Shown in pieces: positions 1 to 8,292 of a stretch of 64,000 bases of DNA; position 1 is the first letter of the stretch; each line of letters begins with the position of its first letter. Location of the stretch: the NCBI RefSeq assembly GCF_017086405.1, contig NZ_CP070973.1, forward strand, positions 6,232,739-6,296,738. The letters run 5' to 3'. The stretch is from Mycobacterium gordonae (GTDB lineage Bacteria > Actinomycetota > Actinomycetes > Mycobacteriales > Mycobacteriaceae). The translations under genes were made by a program, and so were the position numbers. The notes under the pieces are model-generated. The model searched no databases, had not been told where the DNA came from, and was given only the letters and a program-made list of their open reading frames with translations.

Positions 1-2
1 CC

Positions 3-434
3 AAGACCGGCATCGACGCCGCCGGTCTGACCGGCACCATCGAGCGGTGGAACCGCAACGTCGCCGCCGGCGGCGACCCGGACTTCGGGCGTGGGTCCAG
101 TGCGTACGACGGTTACTGGGGCGACGAGAGGGCCACCACCCTGGCCGGAAAGACGTTGGGGCCCATCGACGCCGCGCCCTTCTACGCGGTACCGGTCTGC
201 GTGGGATCGATGGGCACCAAGGGCGGTCCGCGGACCGATCCCGACGGCCGCGTGTTGCACGTCAGCGGCCGACCGATTCCGGGCTTGTTCGCCGCGGGCA
301 ACGCGATGGCCGGGGCGACCGGCCGGGCCTACGGCGGTGCCGGTGGAACCTTGGGGCCGGCAATGGTTTTCGGGTACCGGGCCGGGTACGCGGCGGCGCA
401 CAACGTTGCCGAAGGCGAGTCCGTCAGGCCTTGA
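3..434 (+). CDS. FAD-dependent 3-ketosteroid dehydrogenase-like flavoprotein (3' end only)
   Basis: Only the last 143 codons are in the window; the reading frame is open from base 3 and the start lies upstream. The visible part is the C-terminal half of the FAD-binding fold shared by 3-ketosteroid delta-1-dehydrogenases and fumarate-reductase-type flavoproteins. Typical features are the segment GPIDAAPFYAVPV, a PGLFAAGNAMAG segment that contacts the flavin, and the closing glycine-rich YGGAGGTLGPAMVFGYRAG. The family removes two hydrogens next to a keto group, often in steroid breakdown. The true substrate cannot be told from this piece. It is convergent with the neighbouring kinase gene and their last 11 bases overlap. 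Confidence 0.75.
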   Translation, partial: KTGIDAAGLTGTIERWNRNVAAGGDPDFGRGSSAYDGYWGDERATTLAGKTLGPIDAAPFYAVPVCVGSMGTKGGPRTDPDGRVLHVSGRPIPGLFAAGNAMAGATGRAYGGAGGTLGPAMVFGYRAGYAAAHNVAEGESVRP

Positions 435-1641
435 GAGGCACCTCTACGCACACGTGCGTTCCGGTGGGAGCTTCGAGGAAGACGAAGGTGCCGCCGGCGG
501 CGTCCACCCGTGCCCGGTGCGAAGCAAGACCGATATGGCCCTCCCCCAGCCGCCGCGCCATCGTTTCACCGTTGACCCCCACCCCGTCGTCGGCTACGTT
601 CAGCACACACATTTCGTCGGTGATGCCGAGCATGACCGAGGCGCTCTTGGCCTGCGAGTGATGCACCACGTTGGACAACAATTCCCGGACCACACCGAAC
701 ACGATCGGATCGATCTCATTGCGGATCGGGTAGTCCACGTCGGTGGTGACCTTGATACCCGAGCGCCGGGCGGTGAATCCGGCCAATTGCTCCACCGCAG
801 GCCCCAGCCCGACCTCTTCCAGAACCGCCGGATGCAACTCGAAGGTAGCCTGACGCAAGCGTTCCGACGCGGTCTGCAACCCCGACAACGCCCGGCTCAC
901 CCGCTCGTCGTCGGGGTGATCGAGTTCCAACTCGATGAGCTCCTGCCGCGCGGCCAGCACGTCCTGCAACGGCCCGTCGTGGATGGCCTCGGAAATCCTG
1001 CGCTGCAACACTTCCGAGGCAGTCATGGTCTGCGCCAACAACTCCTCACGCAGCGCGCTCAAGCCGGCGACCGAGCGCGCGTGGCGCTCCTCGATGCGCA
1101 CCACGACCAGCGCGGTGCCACACAGAAACGCATAGAGCGCGAACCGGAAGACTGCTTCGGGCCAGCCGATCGCCCTGACCATTATCGGATCCTCGACGAC
1201 CGCGAGCGCGAACCCGACCAGGGTGAAGACCAATACCACCGCCGCCCGGCGGGTCGACACGTCGAGGCCCACCAGGACCGGCAACAGGGTCATGATCAGC
1301 AGCGGATAGATCCCGTCGGTGGACAGCATCTGATAGCCCGTCAGGGCAACCACGTCGATTGCGGTGAACGCGAACGGTTCCAGTCGGCGCATCCGGACCA
1401 GCGGGCCCATGCCCACCCAAGCCCGCGACGGCGCAAAGGCTAGCACCAGCGAGCACAGGGCGATGCCGGCGTAGAGCGTGATCAATACACTTTGCTGAGC
1501 CCATTCGGACCGGCGGGTGCCGATGAGCATGGCGGCCATCATCAGCGCAACGACGCCGACCCTCAGCAGAGAAGCGATCCGGTAGGAGCGCAACCGGTGC
1601 ACTCTGCGCACGCGGTCCAGTTCGACGTCACTGGTCGCCAC
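424..1641 (-). CDS. Sensor histidine kinase, NarX/DegS type (copy 1)
   Basis: About 405 residues. The N-terminal half holds several hydrophobic membrane segments and the C-terminal half a HisKA_3 dimerisation domain with the phospho-accepting His in ISEAIHDGPLQDVL, followed by a HATPase_c domain (N-box around ELLSNVVHHS, DDGVGV, GLASHRARV). I chose the GTG at 1641 rather than an upstream ATG. It gives the same length as the paralogue at 2447-3661 and both then begin just before D-V-E-L-D-R-V. It also puts a TACGGT box exactly 6 nt ahead. It is divergent from the response regulator at 1772, its likely partner. The signal sensed is unknown. Confidence 0.88.
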   Translation of the reverse strand: MATSDVELDRVRRVHRLRSYRIASLLRVGVVALMMAAMLIGTRRSEWAQQSVLITLYAGIALCSLVLAFAPSRAWVGMGPLVRMRRLEPFAFTAIDVVALTGYQMLSTDGIYPLLIMTLLPVLVGLDVSTRRAAVVLVFTLVGFALAVVEDPIMVRAIGWPEAVFRFALYAFLCGTALVVVRIEERHARSVAGLSALREELLAQTMTASEVLQRRISEAIHDGPLQDVLAARQELIELELDHPDDERVSRALSGLQTASERLRQATFELHPAVLEEVGLGPAVEQLAGFTARRSGIKVTTDVDYPIRNEIDPIVFGVVRELLSNVVHHSQAKSASVMLGITDEMCVLNVADDGVGVNGETMARRLGEGHIGLASHRARVDAAGGTFVFLEAPTGTHVCVEVPLKA

Positions 1642-1647
1642 GAGAAC

Positions 1648-1653
1648 ACCGTA
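1648..1653 (-). promoter_or_regulatory. -10 box (TACGGT) of a leaderless promoter for kinase copy 1
   Basis: TACGGT read on the minus strand ends 6 nt before the GTG at 1641, so transcription would begin at or next to the start codon. The same hexamer at the same spacing precedes the paralogous kinase (3668-3673). This is the arrangement known for mycobacterial leaderless genes. Confidence 0.55.
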
Positions 1654-1759
1654 CTCATCAGACCCGCGGCAAGGGGCCCCAGACTCGGCCAGGAGCAAAC
1701 ATGTCGTGATCGGTGGCGATTACTGAGGCAATTGTGAACGGATCTTTGCCGGCAGCCGC

Positions 1760-1765
1760 TACACT
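1760..1765 (+). promoter_or_regulatory. -10 box (TACACT) of a leaderless promoter for the response regulator
   Basis: TACACT followed by 6 nt (ttcgcc) and then the ATG at 1772. There is no ribosome-binding site between them, which fits leaderless initiation. Confidence 0.55.
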
Positions 1766-1771
1766 TTCGCC

Positions 1772-2425
1772 ATGGTCGGCTCTGCGACCCCCGAGAAGGT
1801 CCGTGTGGTGGTCGGTGACGATCACCCGTTATTCCGCGAGGGCGTGGTCCGCGCGCTCTCACTCAGTGGCTCGGTGAACGTGGTCGGCGAAGCCGATGAC
1901 GGTTCAGCGGCCCTCGAATTGATCAAGGTGCACAAGCCCGACGTCGCCCTGCTCGACTACCGCATGCCTGGGATGGATGGCGCCCAGGTGGCCGCCGCCG
2001 TGCGCAGCTACGAGTTGCCGACCCGCGTGTTGTTGATCTCGGCGCACGACGAGTCGGCGATCGTCTATCAGGCGCTGCAGCAGGGAGCCGCCGGCTTTCT
2101 GCTCAAGGATTCCACGCGCACCGAAATCGTCAAGGCCGTGCTCGACTGCGCCAAGGGCCGCGACGTCGTGGCGCCGTCTCTGGTCGGCGGTTTGGCCGGG
2201 GAGATCCGCCAGCGCGCGGCTCCGAGCGCCCCGGTGCTCAGCGCCCGGGAACGTGAGGTGCTCCACCGCATCGCTCGTGGCCAGAGCATTCCGGCCATCG
2301 CCGCCGAACTGTACGTGGCGCCGTCGACGGTGAAGACGCACGTACAGCGCCTGTACGAGAAGCTCGGCGTCAGCGACCGTGCCGCCGCCGTCGCAGAAGC
2401 GATGCGCCAGAAGCTGCTGGACTGA
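1772..2425 (+). CDS. Two-component response regulator, NarL/LuxR family
   Basis: 217 residues, the normal family length. The receiver domain (about residues 10-125) has the acidic pair in GDDHP, the phospho-accepting Asp in ALLDYRMPGMDG, the Ser/Thr position in LLISAHD and the Lys in FLLKDS. The C-terminal LuxR-type helix-turn-helix (about residues 150-215) reads LSAREREVLHRIARG through STVKTHVQRLYEKLGV. It acts in the cytoplasm as a DNA-binding dimer. It lies between two paralogous kinases: divergent from copy 1 and convergent with copy 2 (21-bp gap), so it may receive phosphate from both. The ATG at 1772 has a TACACT box 6 nt upstream, suggesting leaderless translation. Its target genes are unknown. 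Confidence 0.93.
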   Translation: MVGSATPEKVRVVVGDDHPLFREGVVRALSLSGSVNVVGEADDGSAALELIKVHKPDVALLDYRMPGMDGAQVAAAVRSYELPTRVLLISAHDESAIVYQALQQGAAGFLLKDSTRTEIVKAVLDCAKGRDVVAPSLVGGLAGEIRQRAAPSAPVLSAREREVLHRIARGQSIPAIAAELYVAPSTVKTHVQRLYEKLGVSDRAAAVAEAMRQKLLD

Positions 2426-2446
2426 GCGCCACTGCGTGCGACGCAG

Positions 2447-3661
2447 TCACTTCTTCAGCGGCAGTTGCACGCAGACGCGGGTGCCGCTGCTCGCCCCGAG
2501 AAAGACGAAGGAGCCACCGGCGGCTTCGACGCGGGCGCGGTGCGACGCCAGACCGATGTGCCCCTCCCCCAGGCGGCGCGCCACCGTGTCGTCGTTGACG
2601 CCCACTCCGTCGTCGGCGACGTTGAGCACGCACGTGCCGTCGGTGATACCGAGTGTGACCGAGGCGTTCGTGGCCTGGGAGTGCCGTACCACGTTGGACA
2701 GCAATTCCCGCGCCACGCCGAACACGATCGGATCGATCGCGTTGCGGATCGGGTAGTCGATGTCAGTGCTCACCTCGATGCCCGAGCGTTTGGCGGTGAA
2801 TCCGGCCAGTTGCTCTACCGCCGCCCCCAGCCCGACCTGCTCGAGGACCGCCGGGTGCAGCTCGAAAGTCGCTTGCCGCAGACGTTCTGACGCGCTCTGC
2901 AACCCGGTCAGCGCACGGCTGACCCGGTCGTCCTCGGGGTCGTCGAGCTGCAACTCGACGAGCTCCTGCCGCGCGACCAGCACGTCCTGCAGCGGCCCGT
3001 CGTGGATCGCCTCCGAGATCCGGCGCTGCAACACCTCCGAGGCGGTCATCGTCTGCGCCAGCAACTCCTCACGCAGCGCGCTGAGCGCGGCGACCGAGTG
3101 GCTGTGGCGCTCCTCGATGCGCACCGCCACCAATGCGGCGACGCACATGAACGCATAGAGCCCAAAGAGGAAGGCGGTGTCGGGCCACCCGATCGCCCGT
3201 TTCTGCAAGTGGTCCTGGACCCCGGCCAGGGCGAAGCCGACCATGGTGAAAAGCAGTATCACCCCCGCCCGCCTGGCCGACATGTCCACCGCCACCAGCA
3301 CCGGCAACAGGATCATGATCAGCAGCGGATAGACGCCGTCGCTGGAAAGCAGCTGCAGCGCCGTCAGCACGATGACGTCGATCGCGGTGAAGGCGAACGG
3401 TTCCATCCGGCCTACCCGGAAGCGGGTGATACCGAGTCGGTGAAAGGGCGTGAACGCCAGTATCAGAGCAGAAACGGTCGCGAATGCGTACAGGCTGACC
3501 AGGGCGATCTGACTACCCCATTCGTATCGGGGAGCGGCGACGACCATCGCGCCGATGACGAATGCCAACACTCCGACCCGCAGGATGGCAACGACCCGAT
3601 ATGCGCGCAGTTGATGATTCTTGCGCACTCGGTCGAGCTCCACGTCACCACCGAAAGCCAC
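2447..3661 (-). CDS. Sensor histidine kinase, NarX/DegS type (copy 2)
   Basis: 404 residues. It is clearly a paralogue of the kinase at 424-1641: the two align over their whole length, with near identity across the HisKA_3 helix (ISEAIHDGPLQDVL, SERLRQATFELHPAVLE) and strong similarity in the membrane part. The C-terminal HATPase_c domain is complete (RELLSNVVRHSQA, ADDGVGVN, EGHIGLASHRARV). The GTG start at 3661 is supported by a TACGGT box 6 nt upstream. The kinase pair with one shared regulator suggests a local duplication in which the sensor halves may now respond to different cues. Which kinase phosphorylates the regulator cannot be read from the sequence. Confidence 0.88.
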   Translation of the reverse strand: MAFGGDVELDRVRKNHQLRAYRVVAILRVGVLAFVIGAMVVAAPRYEWGSQIALVSLYAFATVSALILAFTPFHRLGITRFRVGRMEPFAFTAIDVIVLTALQLLSSDGVYPLLIMILLPVLVAVDMSARRAGVILLFTMVGFALAGVQDHLQKRAIGWPDTAFLFGLYAFMCVAALVAVRIEERHSHSVAALSALREELLAQTMTASEVLQRRISEAIHDGPLQDVLVARQELVELQLDDPEDDRVSRALTGLQSASERLRQATFELHPAVLEQVGLGAAVEQLAGFTAKRSGIEVSTDIDYPIRNAIDPIVFGVARELLSNVVRHSQATNASVTLGITDGTCVLNVADDGVGVNDDTVARRLGEGHIGLASHRARVEAAGGSFVFLGASSGTRVCVQLPLKK

Positions 3662-3667
3662 CGAAAC

Positions 3668-3673
3668 ACCGTA
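3668..3673 (-). promoter_or_regulatory. -10 box (TACGGT) of a leaderless promoter for kinase copy 2
   Basis: Same hexamer and same 6-nt spacing to a GTG start as the promoter of kinase copy 1 at 1648-1653. The two upstream regions share the stretch GAGTACGGTGTT. Confidence 0.55.
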
Positions 3674-3674
3674 C

Positions 3675-4258
3675 TCACCGACTGTTCACACTGGAAAACG
3701 AACGCGCCAGCTGCGGGCAGCACGCCGGCCCGATCAGGCCCACCACCACCATGGCGACCGCCAACACAGGACGTCCGCCAAGCGGTAGTGCGCATGCCAC
3801 CAGGGTCGGCGAAACGACGGCCGCGACCGCGGTGGTCATCGACCAAATTCCTTGATAGAAGCCGCTATTGGCGACCGGCGCGATCCGGTGCTCGACGCCC
3901 GCAGCGACGACGAACCAGGCGATCTCGGCCGGTGAACACGCCGCGGTGGCCAATGCGAAAACCGCCGCGGTGTGGGCCAGCACCGCCACTGCCATGCACA
4001 GCGCCAGCCAAACCCCCGCGACCGCCATGATGTCCAGCCGCGGCCCGCTCGCCAGTCTGGCGTCAGCCACGGTGTCAGCACCGGCGTCAGGACTACCACG
4101 ATCCCGGCATTGGCGAACTGCACGAAACCGTAGGCGCCGGCGCCGAGTCCGGAATCAGACATCAACAGCGGCACCGCGGCGAAAACGCCCATCAGCGTCG
4201 CCAGGCTCGACACCGCCAGCAGCGTCAGTCGAGGGTCGCAAAGCGCTTGTCGGTAGCC
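3675..4258 (-). pseudogene. MFS transporter remnant (C-terminal half, frameshifted)
   Basis: Two overlapping minus-strand frames together read as the second half of a major-facilitator transporter. The first begins YRQALCDPRLTLLAVSS and runs through LTPVLTPWL. A frameshift near 4070 then moves the reading to the frame with AVAGVWLALCMAVAVLAH and PVANSGFYQGIWSMTTAV, ending at 3675. About six hydrophobic segments remain and the first six are missing. Truncation occurs where the MmpL fragment begins on the other strand (about 4260), so this looks like a deletion or insertion scar. It is not expected to make a working transporter. Confidence 0.7.
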
Positions 4259-4264
4259 ATGTTT

Positions 4265-5247
4265 CACCTGACCCGCTGGGCGAGCAGAGCCGGCGGGTGG
4301 GCAGGCCCTATCGTGGCTGCGCTGTCATCCAGCCCCGAGTGCAGCACCGATCCTGCCTGCGTGCGCTCGCGCAACGAATTGGCGTCAATCGTCACCGCCG
4401 ACAACGATGGCACTCTCGGGTCGATTGCCGCGCTGGCCGCGAGTTTTCGGGAAACGCGTGATCTCGGGACCGTCACCCTGACGATGAATAAGCTCGCCCA
4501 ACAACTGAGTCAGACCGTCAACTTCTTGAGAACAGCCGGCGGACTACGTTCCCGGATGGCTCAAATGGCGCACGGAGCCGATGCTCTGGCCGACGGCGGC
4601 GCAGCGGTGGCTGATGGGTGCAGCAGTTGGTCGACAGGACCAAGCAGCTAGGGACGGGACTGAGCGACGCGTCCGCATTTCTGCTCGACATCAAGCATGA
4701 CGCGCATCGTCGGTCCATGACCGGCTTCTATATTCCGGCGCAGTTCATGGGCACCGACGAGTACAGAAGCGGTGCGAAATTCTTCCTCTCAGACGATGGC
4801 CACTCGGCTCGGTTTTTTGTCCAAAGCGCACTGAATCCCTTTACCGCGCAGGCGATGGACCAAATCAGCGAGATCATCGACGCCGCGAAGTCCACTCAGC
4901 CCAACACTGAACTGGTGGACGCCTCGATCGCGTTGACCGGCATCACCGCCGGACTGAAAGACACACACGACTATTACCAACGCGACATGAAGTTCATCTT
5001 CGTCGCGACCGTCATCATCGTGTTTCTCATCCTAACGGCGCTGCTGAGAGCAATGGTCGCTCCGCTGTAGTTGATCGCTTCGGTTCTCATTTCCTACTTC
5101 TCGGCCTTGGGACTCAGCGTCATTGTTCTCCAACTGATCCTGGGACAGGACTTACATTGGAGCCTGCCCGGCTTGTCTTTCGTCTGTCTGGTCGCGGTCG
5201 GCGCCGACTACAACATGCTGTTGATATCCCGGATTCGTGAGGAATGA
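4265..5247 (+). pseudogene. MmpL/RND transporter remnant (frameshift and in-frame stop)
   Basis: Fragments of an MmpL lipid exporter. A stretch with PECSTDPACVRSRNELA is in one frame. A frameshift near 4620 leads to the frame with QLVDRTKQLGTGLSDASAFL, MTGFYIPAQF and a membrane helix (FIFVATVIIVFLILTALL). A TAG at 5068-5070 interrupts it, after which the same frame resumes with LIASVLISYFSALGL and the family signature VAVGADYNMLLISRIREE. It ends at 5245-5247. Only the C-terminal third of a normal ~950-residue MmpL is present. The final residues run directly into the truncated sqdB, so a deletion has fused the two genes. Confidence 0.8.
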
Positions 5248-6004
5248 GGGATACCTGGACGTCGAGATTCCCGACGGCGCTACCGGTCCATCCCGGAGAC
5301 AAATCCTCTATCCCGCCGACCCGGGCAGTGTCTATCACATGACAAAAGCCCTCGATCAACTGCTGTTCTATTTCTACAACAAAAACGATCGACTTCGGGT
5401 CACAGACCTGCACCAGGGAATTGTCTGGGGCACGAACACCGTACAAACTAAGCGTCATCCGAAACTAATCAATCGTTTCGACTACGACGGCGACTACGGA
5501 ACAGTGCTCAACCGTTTCCTGATGCAATCGGCGATCGGATATCCGCTGACGGTGCACGGTACGGGCGGGCAGACCCGTGCCTTCATCCACATCACTGACT
5601 CCGTTCGCTGCGTCCAGCTCGCGCTGGAGAATCCGCCGGGCAGCGAGGAAAGAGTCAACATCTTCAACCAGATGACGGAAGTTCACAGAATCAGGGATCT
5701 GGCGAAGAAGGTGGCTGCCCTCACCGGCGCTGAGATCGCTTACCTGCCGAATCCGCGCAAGGAAGCTGCGGAGAACGACTTGCAGGTGAAGAACGAGCAC
5801 TTGATTGACCTCGGGCTACGGCCTACCACGCTGAGCGAAGGTTTGATGACCGAACTCGTAGACGTCGCAAAGCGCTTCGCTTACCGGTGCGATCCTGCTC
5901 GGGTGCCATGTACGAGCGCATGGCTGGATACTGCGCGTGGCGGAGAGAAGGAGATCGGCGGCGCGTCGATGATTCCGTTGGGCGCTCTCACCTCCGAACT
6001 ATGA
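5237..6004 (+). pseudogene. sqdB: Truncated UDP-sulfoquinovose synthase (SqdB), N-terminal NAD domain missing
   Basis: The 255-codon frame matches the C-terminal two-thirds of SqdB/SQD1, which makes UDP-sulfoquinovose from UDP-glucose and sulfite for the sulfolipid SQDG. Diagnostic stretches are TDLHQGIVWGTNT, INRFDYDGDYGTVLNRFL, VHGTGGQTRAFIHITDSV, IFNQMTEVHRIRDLAKKV and NPRKEAAENDLQV. The YxxxK pair (YHMTK, about residues 33-37) survives. The Rossmann GxxGxxG region and roughly 150 N-terminal residues are gone, replaced by the mmpL remnant at about 5240-5250. A GTG at 5237 could start translation but the product could not bind NAD normally, so I call it a pseudogene. The sqdX-like gene follows directly. 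Confidence 0.78.
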
Positions 6005-6080
6005 GATAGCGCCCGTCCCCGCACGGATCTTGACGCAGCGGCGCACGCCGCTCCCCTTCCCCGAACGCGAGGTTCACCTG

Positions 6081-7250
6081 ATGCGCATTTCCATCTTCAC
6101 CGACAATTTCCTGCCGAAAGTCGACGGTATCGTCACAAGGCTCACCATGACGGTCAAGCATCTCACCGCCGGCGGGGATGAAGTGCAGATCTTCTGCCCC
6201 GGCGATGCGCCGTCCACCTACCGGGAAGCTGAAATTGTAGGTTTGCCGTCCGTGCGCTTGCCGTCGTACCCGGAAGTGAAATTGGCGCTGCCCACTCACA
6301 CCATTTCCGCTGCGCTGGAACGCTTTCAGCCGGATGTGATCCACGTTGTCAACGCGTTCGGCATGCTGGGCGTGGGAGGAATCTGGTTAGCCAAGCGCAA
6401 GAAAATACCGCTGGTTGCCAGCTATCACGTCGATCTTCTCAAGTACGCCGACTTCTATGGGTGGCCCCGGCCGGTGAAGCGAGCGAGTTGGCAACTCGTC
6501 AAGACGGCCCACAACCAGGCGAGGCTGACACTTTGTACCTCGGCGCCGCTTGGGGCAGACCTCCGCGGCAGAGGCGTCCAGCGCGTCACACAGTGGCCAC
6601 GCGCGGTGGACACCGAACTCTTCCATCCTCACCGCGCGTCGTCGGAGTGGCGCAATCGACTGCTGGGAAACCACAGCGACCATGGCGCACTTCTCCTCTA
6701 TGTCGGCCGGTTGGCGGTGGAGAAGGAGATCGAACAGATGCGCGTGGTGCTCGATGGGTTGCCTGACGCTCGGTTGGCCTTGGTTGGCGACGGCCCGCAC
6801 CGAAGACAGCTGGAGAAGTATTTCGCCGGCACCGCAACCACCTTCTTGGGGTACCTACGCGGCGAACAGTTGGCGGCAGCCTATGCCAGTGCCGACGCCT
6901 TCATGCTTACCTCCTGTACCGAGACTCTGGGCCTGGTGCTGCTGGAGGCGATGGCTGCGGGCTGCCCCGTGATCGCCGCCAATCGGGGCGGAATTCCTGA
7001 CGTCGTCCAGGATGGCGTTACAGGTTTTCTGTACGAACCCGACCGTCCCGGAGAGCTACTCGCGCAGAGCAAACGGCTGTTGGCCAATGGCGCGTTGCGC
7101 AAGGCGATGAGTCGGTCTGCGCGCCAGGAAGCCGAGCGGTGGGGCTGGACGTCAGCCACGGATCAGTTGCGTCGCAATTATGTGCGCGCCATCGGCGAGA
7201 ACACCGCGCACGGACGCTTTGCCGACAGCGCCGCCACATCTGGGACGTAA
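6081..7250 (+). CDS. sqdX: Sulfoquinovosyltransferase-like GT4 glycosyltransferase (SqdX/SQD2 family)
   Basis: 389 residues. The start MRISIFTDNFLPKVDGIV is the classic N-terminus of SqdX/MgtA-type GT4 enzymes. The ATG at 6081 has a GAGG 8 nt upstream, and is preferred to a TTG at 6030. The B-domain carries LLYVGRLAVEKEIE, LVGDGPHR, the nucleotide-sugar EX7E motif (ETLGLVLLE) and GGIPDVVQDGVTGFL. SqdX moves sulfoquinovose from UDP-SQ to diacylglycerol at the cytoplasmic membrane. Its partner sqdB just upstream is truncated. Unless another sqdB exists, the enzyme may be idle or use another UDP/GDP-sugar, as related mannosyl/glucosyltransferases do. Confidence 0.8.
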   Translation: MRISIFTDNFLPKVDGIVTRLTMTVKHLTAGGDEVQIFCPGDAPSTYREAEIVGLPSVRLPSYPEVKLALPTHTISAALERFQPDVIHVVNAFGMLGVGGIWLAKRKKIPLVASYHVDLLKYADFYGWPRPVKRASWQLVKTAHNQARLTLCTSAPLGADLRGRGVQRVTQWPRAVDTELFHPHRASSEWRNRLLGNHSDHGALLLYVGRLAVEKEIEQMRVVLDGLPDARLALVGDGPHRRQLEKYFAGTATTFLGYLRGEQLAAAYASADAFMLTSCTETLGLVLLEAMAAGCPVIAANRGGIPDVVQDGVTGFLYEPDRPGELLAQSKRLLANGALRKAMSRSARQEAERWGWTSATDQLRRNYVRAIGENTAHGRFADSAATSGT

Positions 7251-7284
7251 TGCCCCCGGCTAACGGGCACGCGCGGATCGAACG

Positions 7285-8160
7285 TCACCCCTGTTGCGGT
7301 GACAGCAGTCTCTCGGCGGCCGCGTAGGGATCCTCGTGCCCGTCGACCACCGATCTGGCGAGTGAGTCGAGGTCGGTGCGGGTCCGCAGTCGGGTCTGCG
7401 CCAGCGAAAGGATCTGCGCCCGGGCCCGGGCCAGCCGCCGGGCGCGGTTGTCGGAGCGGTGATGGGCGTCGATGGCGGCCACCAGATCCTCGACTCCCTC
7501 AGCCCGGGCCGCGATCAAACTGACGATCGGCGCGTCGGTTTCGGCGCGCAAATCGCGCACGGTCTGCTGGGCGCCGTCGCGGTCGGCCTTGTTCACCGCC
7601 ACGATGTCAGCGACTTCCAGCAGACCGGCCTTCGCGGCCTGCACCGCGTCTCCGGCTCCGGGGTTGAGGATCACGACGGTGGGGTCCGCAACAGCGGCGA
7701 TCTCGATTTCGGACTGGCCCACTCCGACGGTTTCCAACAACACGACGGAATAACCGATGGACCCGAGCAGCCGGATGGCGGCAGGAACTGCGGCGGCGAG
7801 CCCACCGAGATGGCCCCGACTGGCCACCGAACGGATGAGCACATCGGAGTCGTTGATATGCGCAGTCATTCGGATGCGGTCGCCCAGCAGCGCTCCGCCG
7901 CTGAAAGGCGACGACGGATCCACGGCCAGCACCGCAACCCGGTGATCCTGCGCCCGATAGGCACCGACGAGCGCGCCTATCGTCGTCGACTTGCCGGCGC
8001 CGGGCGGCCCGGTGATACCGATCACGCGCACCGGCGCGGCGGGCCCGATGGCGGCCAGCACCTCGTCTCGGCGCTCGCCCTCGACGAGACTGAGCAGCCG
8101 TCCGGCGGCGCGCGGAGAACCGTTGCGCGCCTTGGCAATCAAGTCGGAGATGTCCAGCAT
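7285..8160 (-). CDS. meaB: MeaB-type GTPase, chaperone of a B12-dependent acyl-CoA mutase
   Basis: 291 residues of the ArgK/MeaB G3E GTPase family. The P-loop is GITGPPGAGKST (about residues 46-57), a Mg-binding Asp lies in VLAVDPSSPFSGGALLGDR, the switch region includes LLETVGVGQSE, and the base-specificity motif is AVNKADRDG. MeaB loads and protects adenosylcobalamin on methylmalonyl-CoA-type mutases. The mutase subunits lie about 10 kb away (17.9-19.9 kb), not beside it. It is divergent from the hydrolase at 8293 across a long perfect hairpin repeat. Confidence 0.93.
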   Translation of the reverse strand: MLDISDLIAKARNGSPRAAGRLLSLVEGERRDEVLAAIGPAAPVRVIGITGPPGAGKSTTIGALVGAYRAQDHRVAVLAVDPSSPFSGGALLGDRIRMTAHINDSDVLIRSVASRGHLGGLAAAVPAAIRLLGSIGYSVVLLETVGVGQSEIEIAAVADPTVVILNPGAGDAVQAAKAGLLEVADIVAVNKADRDGAQQTVRDLRAETDAPIVSLIAARAEGVEDLVAAIDAHHRSDNRARRLARARAQILSLAQTRLRTRTDLDSLARSVVDGHEDPYAAAERLLSPQQG

Positions 8161-8214
8161 TGCGTCCGTTCGGCCGGGCAGGGCAGTGAGGAAAACCCCA
8201 TTCTCTCAGCTTCC

Positions 8215-8276
8215 CGCGAGCAGACGCAAAAGCACTCGAATTCGACTCCATTCGGGTGCTTTTGCGTCTGCTCGCG
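8215..8276. repeat. REP-like palindromic repeat, copy 1
   Basis: A near-perfect hairpin. The left arm GCGAGCAGACGCAAAAGCAC (8216-8235) is the exact reverse complement of 8256-8275, pairing extends outward by one base, and inward (CGAAT/ATTCG, 8237-8241 with 8250-8254) after one G-T wobble, leaving an 8-nt loop. It lies between divergent genes, so it is not placed like a simple terminator. Related copies are at 10057-10116 and 16942-17001. Confidence 0.85.
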
Positions 8277-8292
8277 CCACCATAATGGCAGC

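Noticed and set aside
91..1443. 450-codon plus-strand frame over the kinase gene
   Set aside because: It is antisense to a histidine kinase with complete motifs and has an Arg/Pro/His-rich composition typical of shadow frames in GC-rich DNA.
7459..8292. Long upstream extension of the alpha/beta hydrolase frame (total 564 codons)
   Set aside because: The extension is antisense to meaB and runs through the hairpin repeat; homology begins at the GTG at 8293.
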